The notes under the pieces were generated by a model, which was not told the DNA's origin, made no database searches, and worked only from the letters and a program-made list of their open reading frames with translations. A stretch of 56,669 nt of DNA from Smittium mucronatum (Eukaryota > Kickxellomycota > Harpellomycetes > Harpellales > Legeriomycetaceae), in the NCBI GenBank assembly GCA_001953115.1, contig LSSL01003717.1, positions 1 to 56,669 on the forward strand. The letters are read 5' to 3'. A program made the translations under genes and the position numbers. Positions 48,901-56,669 of this stretch are shown piece by piece (position 1 is the stretch's first letter; the number at the start of each line of letters is the position of its first letter).

Positions 48901-51640
48901 ACTTAAAACTGAATAAAAAGCTTTTTATGATTTTTTTCTCTAAAAATTTGATTATAAATAAGAAATTTAGTGAAAATAAATAGAAAATTAAGAAAATGAT
49001 ATTTTTTTTGTAAAAAACATTTTAAAATTAACTAAAATAGATATGGTCATATTGTATATTAGTATTTTTTTGAGAAAACTCCATTAAATTTATAGAAAAA
49101 ATATGAATTAATTTTTGCTTTTATTTTTATTAAATTATATTTTAGATTATGATAATTATAACATATATATATAAAGTCAAAGTTTTTATATTATATTCCA
49201 ATTCACTATTTTTAAACCAATTTTCAAGTTGATGTTTAATCAAATATAAATTTTCCTATAAATAAAAAAAAACAATGAATCACCACCTTCATAAGAAAAA
49301 GATTTATACATCTACAGAAATTATAAATATATTGATCTTACCAATTTAACAGTTTTAAATATTATTTAGGGTTCCCAAGGTAAATTTAAAGATGATTCAA
49401 CCAAATTTTTAATAACATAGATTTTTTAGTTGATTTTTTTTTTAAAAAAAAAAAGAATATTAAAGAAATGATTATCTAGCCTTCATATAAATTTACTAAG
49501 AAAGAAAAAAAATTATGTCAAAAAGTAATTTTTTATAAACCAAATATTTAAAAGAATTTAAAACCCTATTTAATCGAAATTTCCGTAAAAAATTTTCATT
49601 TTTAATATAAAAATTTTTTTTGTCTGATTAGAAAAAAATTGGTATTAGAAAACTTAGATTAAAGTATATTCATCCAAAAAATATAAATAAACCACAAAAA
49701 TTTCAAAATTATAAGATTAAAAACCTTATTCAAAAATGAAAAATTAAATGTATTTTTTAAATTAAAGTATCCAAAAAACCAAAATTAAGAAAAAATTATC
49801 AAAAAAATATAAGTAGAGCATTAATATATACATTTATTTAAAAATGATGTAATAATTTTCTTCATTGATAGATAATGAAAATTTTAAATTATTTAGTGAA
49901 GGTCCCGAGAAATAATAATAAAAATATGAATTTTATTTTAAGGTTATTCGAAATTCATCCTATTATTTATTTATGTTGAATTTATTGGTTTACATTCTTA
50001 ATAATTATAATAAATGAATATAAATCATATTTTTGTTGGAAACAGCTATTAAAAAAAAAAATACATAAAATAATAAGAAAATATTAAAAATATTTACCAA
50101 TTATTATTTACCTTTAGATATTAATTAATTTATAAAAAACAATTCAATAAGATAATTGGGATTGTTAATTTTATTAATCATGCAAAATTATTATCACCAA
50201 AATTCATCTTTTTTAGGAAAGTAATGTGCTTTTTTATATATCTAACCATAATCGAGTTCAGTTTAAACCCATCTTTAATAAATTATATATATATTCGAAC
50301 TCAGAAAAATAAAATTTAAGATGCGACCTTTTTTGGACCCCATTTAATGCTTCTAAATCTTCAATTTTCAAAAAATAGGTATATAAAAAAAATTTTAGAA
50401 AGCTTTTAAAAATCGATCTAAGTTAAAATAATATAAAATAAAAAAATAATAATAATAAATAGCATTTCTATTTTCTTAAATAATAAGATATGAAATAATT
50501 AATTTGAATCTAATTCATTAAAAGGACATTAACTACATTCTCAGATTATTTTGGTTTTAAGATCATTTTTATAAAGTGCATAAAAGTTTCTTATAATTGC
50601 ACTAAAACAGGTTAAAATCAAATCAAATTCTTTTTTTACATGGAGTAACAATTATTTATTCGGAAATTCGCCATATGATAATTTTCGAATCAGATATCTA
50701 ATAATAATGTGATTCTTAGATTAAATTTAAAAAACTTATGTAATGTTTTGATTATGACATCTTTAGATGTGATTTGATTATTAATAAATAATAATTTGTT
50801 AACTCCATTTTATCATTAGTCAAAAAAATTAATAATAAGAAAATCATAATAAAATACGATTTGAAATTAAATTTTTTTATAAATGAAAATATAATAAGTT
50901 ATAAAATCAATAAAATATTCTTTCGGAAAAATAAATAAATATCGTGTATTTTTGTATTATTTTTTAAATTAGATTTATTTATTTGTTATGAGTGGTCCCA
51001 AAAGCACTTCATTTATGCAATGAATCACTAAATAAAAAAATTAAATTACATGAAGTTTAATATATAACCAGATTAAAAAAAAGCTTAGTCAATACTCTAA
51101 ATATTTGATTTTTTTCAAAGATTTTTTTTCTTAACCCACTCCAAAATCTAAAACTGCATAAAAAAAAATATCGATAATTGATCGATAATCTTAATTTTTG
51201 ATGTTTTTGAATAGTTAAAAATCGAAACAGCAGATCTTTAGTGGTTTGTATAACTCAAGCTAAGCTTTAAAAATGACTTAAATTTTCATAAATTTTAAAT
51301 AATCATCAAAAACGTGATTTAAAAAATGGTCATAAATAGATTTTAAAATAGTATACACTTATCAAATATATTGATTTTTTGAAACTAAATTTTCTATGAA
51401 AATATTATATGATTTCAGTAAAAAAATTAGGTTAAAATATTTATTTAAAATTAAGTGTAATTTTTACCATAATCTGGGATATTTTTTCATAATGAAAAAA
51501 GATAAAAACTCTTCGAACAGACTCTAGCCTCTAAAATATTCTTTTCATACCACTTCCACAAAAAATTAAGTGTAAATTCGTTGAATTATATGGAATAAAT
51601 ATAATAATATTACTCGTTTGAAAGAAGGTTCACAAGAATT
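42941..51640. other. A+T-rich desert, right part
   Basis: A/T runs with no supported gene. It includes a pentanucleotide AAAGA tract at about 42973-42996 and an imperfect palindrome with perfect 8-bp arms (AAGCTTAG at 44109-44116 and CTAAGCTT at 44131-44138) inside a slightly richer patch (44040-44260). T-run/A-run snap-backs lie near 46413 and 49434. An open minus-strand frame at 46599-46817 is Lys/Phe/Asn-rich and probably chance. Confidence 0.55.
42973..42996. repeat. (AAAGA)n pentanucleotide tract
   Basis: Four to five tandem AAAGA units. Confidence 0.8.
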
Positions 51641-52156
51641 TTTTTAGTACTAGGTACGACATTATATCTTAAAATATTTGATAGGTAAAAAAATTATAAA
51701 AATATTTTCTCAGCTATTGAGCTATTTTCTCCCATCATCCTACTAAAATTTTTATAAGCCGTAACCAAACATATGAATATAGATGTTTTTTTATTTCAAG
51801 TTTTAGGATTGAATATTTTAAGGTATATCCCTTCTAAGATCGGTTATAAGAATTCACTAAATTTAATAAAATTTCTAGATATATTTCGATTAAAGTTCCA
51901 ACGGAATTTTCGGTTTTACTTCATAACATCTTGTAGTCGATTTTTAAATAATTGGAAATCCCCACATAAATACATATTCCAAAAATGTTGAAATTTTTAA
52001 AATTAACTCTTTCTGGACTCAAGTTTAAGTTTTACTCCCATTTGTCTAAATATCCATTTCAATTGGTCTAAAACATTGATTTATCCAAGATTATGCAAAT
52101 AATATTAGTCTAATGAAAAATTATGGAAAAAATGAATGCCTTTTTTTGTACCATCG

Positions 52157-52270
52157 GCCCTGAAAGGGCTAAAATATCATAGATAGCCAATAATATTTCT
52201 TATAATTCAAAATATAACCTCAATTTTTTTGACATGGAGATTCAACTTAAATTATTAAACCCTTAAAGGG
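52157..52270. repeat. Two GC-capped short palindromes
   Basis: GCCCT-GAA-AGGGC at 52157-52169 and CCCTT-A-AAGGG at 52260-52270 lie about 100 bp apart in A+T-rich DNA. The second is preceded by TTAA. Ends beginning CCCTT next to a TTAA are typical of piggyBac-superfamily termini, so these could be worn transposon ends, but this is inference. Confidence 0.4.
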
Positions 52271-52467
52271 CCATCATACAAAAAATGGAACATAAAACGG
52301 AGGCTACAAACGTCCAAACAGCTAAAATTGGAGTATTTGGTAGATGCGTTTGATAAAAAAATACCGTAGAATAATTAAAGTCCAATCATTTTAAAGGGTA
52401 AATTATATTTACATATAGTTGTGAAACTAAGTATTTGTACAAAAAATTGATAATTAACTGTTTAAAG

Positions 52468-52675
52468 GGTGTCAGGACTATTTTTATACTACCAATTCAC
52501 GTAATGAACATTTCGTATACTTTTTTACCAATAAATAGAAATAATTAAGATTGAAATTTTTTGTTGCATAATTTCAAGAAATACACATATTTCATTTGAA
52601 AATACAAACTAAATAATGTAAAATAATAGGTAGAAAAAGTAGGAGAAACGGTAGTATGCAAATAGTCATGACACC
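52468..52675. mobile_element. 208-bp MITE-like inverted-repeat element
   Basis: A 26-bp terminal inverted repeat: the left arm at 52468-52493 begins GGTGTCAGGACTATTT, and the right arm at 52650-52675 ends in the complement, with 3 mismatches in 26. The interior is A+T-rich and non-coding. No clear target-site duplication is visible beside the arms. It lies 2 kb upstream of the piggyBac transposase pseudogene and might be a miniature relative or an unrelated element. Confidence 0.55.
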
Positions 52676-53460
52676 GTTATGAGATATATTTTAATTGAAA
52701 AAAGAAAAAAATTTTAAAATTTTTAAAACTGTAAAGAGGCCAAAAAATGATGAATATATTGATGTAAAAATGTGATTAAATAAATCAAATTCTGAAGGTT
52801 TTAATAGTTAGAAAAATTAATAGAGAGAAGATGTTAATAAAAATCGCATATGAATAGATGAAATTAATTTCATATGAATTTAAGTTAGAAAAATTTTAAA
52901 TTATAAAAACACTACTTATAAATTTTATCAATAAAAAGAAAAAAACATTATATCATATATTTGAAATCACAAGTTTGTTATTACAGAAAAAAAATTATCT
53001 AACGTATTAAAATATTTATGCGATATTAAAAAAATATTAAATATTCAAAGAAATATTTTAGAATTTTAAATAAAAAATAATTGGTATGACGGTTTAAATC
53101 ATTTATTATTTATATTTTGTAAAAATATTAATCACACAAGTAGTATCATGTATAAAAAATAGAGCTCAGTATATATATATATATTTAAAAGATTAATTTA
53201 CATAATATGTTAATATATATAAATAGTATTAAAATCATTTACTCTTAATTATTTTGTATACTATACATGTATCAAAAGAAAAAGTTAATTTATTGGTATT
53301 GATTGTAACTAAATAAATAATTTATGAGGTATGTAAAAAATAAACTCAAAAAAATACCAAGAAGTTTTGATCTTAGTAAAAAATATAAATATATAGGTAT
53401 TCATTAATGTTAAGATATTGAAAAAAAAAATTTAACCAATACCAAAGATGGAATATCAAT

Positions 53461-54080
53461 CTTTATATCACTAAGTTAGAAAAAAGATAATTTCTGTCCA
53501 AGGAATGACACGTTATTTACAATCTTAAAACTCTTTTCGATAAATATTTTTAACAGATATCAATAATAACCATTTTAATCATTATTCGGTATCATATATA
53601 TGGTGTTATTTTTATCTAATATCTAGGCTGTATTATATAACTTTATATCTTTGGGTTAGAAATTAGATAATTTCTGTCCAGGAAATGACAAATTATCTAC
53701 ACCCTAAATTATCATTAAATCTAGTATTTTTAGCAGGTATTAATTTAATTTGATACAGTTTTCTGGTAGCTAACGCTAACCGTTGCTTAGATAAATAATG
53801 CATATTTTAATAATTTTTCGTTGAAATAAATGTGGTGATATTATAAACCAATATCTACGCTGTAATATATAACTTTATACCTTCGAGTTATAAATTGGAC
53901 ATTTTCTGTCTAGATAAAGCCGCATTGTCTACACCCTAACTGCTTATTTCATCTAATATTTTTAGCAAGTATTAATTTGATTTGAATCATTTTTCTGGTA
54001 GCAACTGCAATCCGTGGCTTAGATCGATAAAGCTTGTTTTATATAATCATTCTGTAAAAATTTATTTTAGTTATTATTAT
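53461..54080. repeat. Three degenerate tandem repeats upstream of the piggyBac pseudogene
   Basis: Units start with CTTTATA at 53461, 53641 and 53873 (periods 180 and 232). Shared words in order are a GTTA-AAATT segment, ATTTTCTGTC, a TTATCTACACCCTAA or similar block, a TATTTTTAGCA-GTATTAATTT block and TTTTCTGGTAGC, followed by GC-TTAGAT and a closing A+T stretch with AATATCTA-GCTGTA. The first unit lacks part of the middle. Together they fill the region 470-1100 bp before the transposase ATG, consistent with subterminal repeats or promoter repeats of the transposon. Confidence 0.6.
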
Positions 54081-54551
54081 AATCAATATCTAAATATAAA
54101 ATATTATTTTTTATATATTTTTATTATTTTATCGATAAATATTAGCCACGATATATTTTTTCTTTTTTTAATTGGATTTTTAAATTCAGATAAATAAATT
54201 CATTGTAATCCCCTAAATTTTTATTTTTTTATTTAATAATTTTTTTCGTGATATTCCTACTTTATATTCTATTCGATTACTTTTTTATTTTTCGTATCGC
54301 CTATTAATGTCCTTCATATAATTTTTTATTGTATTTGGTTAAATAATTAATTTATTTCACTAATTCCATTTTTTATTTATTTAGAAAGTATAGTTTTTTC
54401 AATTTAATTTTTTGACAGTTTATTAATTTCTATGAAATTTATAAGATATTAATTTGTTTCATAGCTATAGTTTCAATAAAATAATAAAAAACTCACCAAT
54501 CTACCAGTTTAATTTTTTTTCCTAGACAATTAATTAATTTATTAATAAAAA

Positions 54552-56239
54552 ATGGAAGATTTTAACTCCTATACAGAATCTCAGTTATTTCCTTCTAAAA
54601 ACTCTTTTTTGAATTTTTCTAGTCAGTCTGATTTTGATTCCCAAAATATCCCACAAAACACTACACAAAATTATTTTAGTTTTTCAGTGGAAGATATAGA
54701 TTCTAATTATTCAAATATATTTTGGAAAAAAAATTTTAAATTTTTTCAGGGATGTACCATCTTTTGTTGGCGATCCAATAATTCCTGATTTTATTTTAGG
54801 CATGGAGAATATTTCTCCATATAAAATTTTGAATCTATATCTTTCAAATGAATTATTGGAAAAAATATTACTTTTTACCAATGATTACGCAAAAAATAAG
54901 CTTAAAAAAAATCAAATCCAAAAAGATATTGAATTCAATGATGTCAAAAAAAAATGGATACTAATTTTTTGATGGAAATAAATTTTTTTCCATCATACGT
55001 AGATTATTGGAGCAATAGTCCTAAGATCTAAGATCACTTCATTTTAGATCTTATGAGCTCGAAAATATTTAGATATATTATTTAAAAATTTCATGTATTT
55101 AATATTATTTAATGATTTACAAAAATTATATCCAGCTGATAAATTATTTAAAATAAATTACTTTATTAATTTTATCAAAGAAAAATTAAAAAAAATTTTA
55201 ATCCTCAGCAAACCTTTGCATGGTTGAATATATGATGAAATTTAAAGTCAGAAGCTCAATTAAACAACACAAGCCATTAAAATCAGTAAAAATATGCTTT
55301 AAAGTTTAGGTTCTTTCCGATCAATCAGGCTACTGTTGGAATTTTGAAATTTACCAGGGAAAAATTAATAATTCTCCAGTAAAAATATTAGGATTTAAGG
55401 TGGTATCTTATCTTATATCAGATTTAAAATCTCAAAATCACAAGATATTTTTCGATATATTCTTTACCTCAGTCCCGCTCATTGATTTTTTTGAAAAGAA
55501 ATGATTTTCATGCTTGTGGAACTATTAAAACTAGTATGAAAAAATCCCGAATTTTTTAGCCAATAAAAAATTGTGTAAATACGAGTGGGAATGGTTTAGT
55601 TCGAATGAAGGTTTATCTATAGCCAAATTTTTGGATGTTAAGCCAAGATATGTAATATCAAATTATCATGGTCAAATAATGCAAGCTAGAATAAAAATAA
55701 CCAAAATAGATGGCACTGAAAAAGAAGTTCCAATACCTCAAATGATTTTGGATTATAATAAATCTATGAATTTTGTCGATAGACTTGATAAAAAAATATT
55801 TCTATGAAATTGACAGGAAAAGAAACAAATGGTGGCACAGAATATTTACCATTTTATAGACGTAACTAAGGTCAATTCTTACTCACTATATAGCAAAATA
55901 TTTATCTTTATCCGGAAAAATTATTAAATAGAAAAAAAAGGTAATGAAGGAATTTAGATTGGATTTGATGGATAAACTTTGCGATGAAAAGATATCTTTA
56001 ATCAATCAGTTGATATTTTTTATATATTTCAAAATAAAAATTAAAAAAATTACGTTTCAGATTAGATAAGATTCACAAGTTACATACGACTTCTCATAAG
56101 AGGAAAATTAAAATTATATACAATCTGCAGTACTTCGAGAAAAAAACCTCGAAATTTTTGGAACTGTAGAGATTGCAAAGTTACTCTTTGTCTGAGAGAG
56201 GATTCTCCTTGTTTTAATAAAGCTTACTTAAATAATTGA
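54552..56239 (+). pseudogene. piggyBac-type transposase, frameshifted
   Basis: Starts at an ATG with a Ser/Asn-rich N-terminus (MEDFNSYTESQLFPSKN). A frame change near 54745 leads to VPSFVGDPIIPDFI and NLYLSNELLEKIL, the usual piggyBac entry, then YVDYWSNSP. The catalytic RNase H-like domain follows in another frame. The acidic residue expected before EYMMKFK is Val (55223-55225), so the first catalytic Asp appears lost. GYCWNFEIYQGK, IFFDIFFTSVPLIDF and, at about 55740-55795, LDYNKSMNFVDRLDKK preserve the second and third Asp positions. The end (about 56100-56239) is a clean cysteine-rich domain (TICS, NCRDCKVTLC, SPCFNKAY). At least four frame changes and several stops make it inactive. Conservation is far better than in the gypsy remnant, implying younger age. 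Confidence 0.9.
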
Positions 56240-56669
56240 AGATTTTTTAAAAAAATTTATCTTTATTAATAGTATTTTATTATTTAAAAAAATGATTTAT
56301 TTTGGTATTTAACTTTACTGATTTATTAAGAAAATATCATAAATTTGGATTCATACATTTTAATAAAATCGAATTTATGGCCACTAGTCTAAAAATTCGT
56401 CAGATTCTTGAAATTTATTGTTAATTTTATTTTAAAATTTCAGAATAAAAATGCATAAATTACCTCTATCAATATATAACAAACTAAAATATCCATAAAG
56501 ATTAATTTTTTATTATGGAAATAGAAAAAAATATTTTTTAAATTTTATAAATGGAGAAGCTTAAACACATTTCTATAAAGCTTAATAAATCATGAAAATT
56601 GAACAATATTTTTTTTCGGAAATTTATCTAAAAAAATAATGAAAGTTTGATTATTTTTACTGGTTTTAG
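56240..56669. other. 3' flank of the piggyBac pseudogene
   Basis: A+T-rich DNA where the right terminal repeat of the element would be expected. I see no convincing match to the repeats left of the transposase and no TTAA-flanked CCCT end before the window stops. Confidence 0.4.

Noticed and set aside
51773..51991. Open frame of 72 codons right of the desert
   Set aside because: Slightly richer than background but no recognisable motif and no supporting context.
1..56669. tRNA, rRNA, CRISPR array, bacterial-type operon or ribosome-binding signals
   Set aside because: I looked for T-loop words, rRNA core words and regularly spaced direct repeats on both strands and saw none. Introns and gene content are eukaryotic.

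Overview
The window looks like nuclear DNA of a eukaryotic microbe, most likely an early-diverging fungus. The genes carry short GT-AG introns of 67, 69 and 91 bp and use the standard code. They are embedded in extremely A+T-rich DNA with decayed transposons. The DIRS-type retroelement at the left edge resembles those I associate with zygomycete-grade fungi, perhaps Harpellales/Kickxellomycotina such as Smittium. That placement is inference from memory with low confidence.

Layout: (1) 1-2882, minus strand: a decayed DIRS-like (tyrosine-recombinase class) retrotransposon. A gag-like region is followed by reverse transcriptase and RNase H, and the left end runs off the window. (2) about 3671-5700, plus strand: a heavily mutated Ty3/gypsy pol remnant, recognisable only because RT, RNase H and integrase signatures persist through many stop codons. 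(3) about 6200-16200: A+T-rich DNA with a few islands of higher complexity and one inverted repeat pair (12099-12190 and 14460-14550). (4) 16229-24530: the only intact gene island. A TTF-I/Reb1-like Myb-domain protein lies on the plus strand. It converges on a minus-strand run of three genes: SYF1/XAB2 (two exons), a tubulin-tyrosine-ligase-like protein, and a 6-pyruvoyl-tetrahydropterin synthase whose three exons I reconstructed by splicing. An unassigned G+C-elevated block (24560-25075) follows. (5) about 25400-51700: a desert of A/T runs, microsatellites and weak palindromes, with one possibly decayed coding stretch near 42.0-42.9 kb. (6) about 52150-56239: a DNA-transposon neighbourhood with a 208-bp MITE-like inverted repeat, three degenerate tandem repeats and a frameshifted piggyBac transposase pseudogene ending in a well-preserved cysteine-rich domain.

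The intact genes are housekeeping functions: rDNA transcription termination, pre-mRNA splicing, tubulin-type ligation or P-body biology, and tetrahydrobiopterin synthesis. They do not form an obvious pathway; adjacency and shared strand are the only links. I found no CRISPR array, tRNA, rRNA or clear novel defence or biosynthetic system. The most noteworthy points are the sharp contrast between gene island and A+T-rich desert, the differing decay of three transposon classes, and several unassigned islands of higher complexity.
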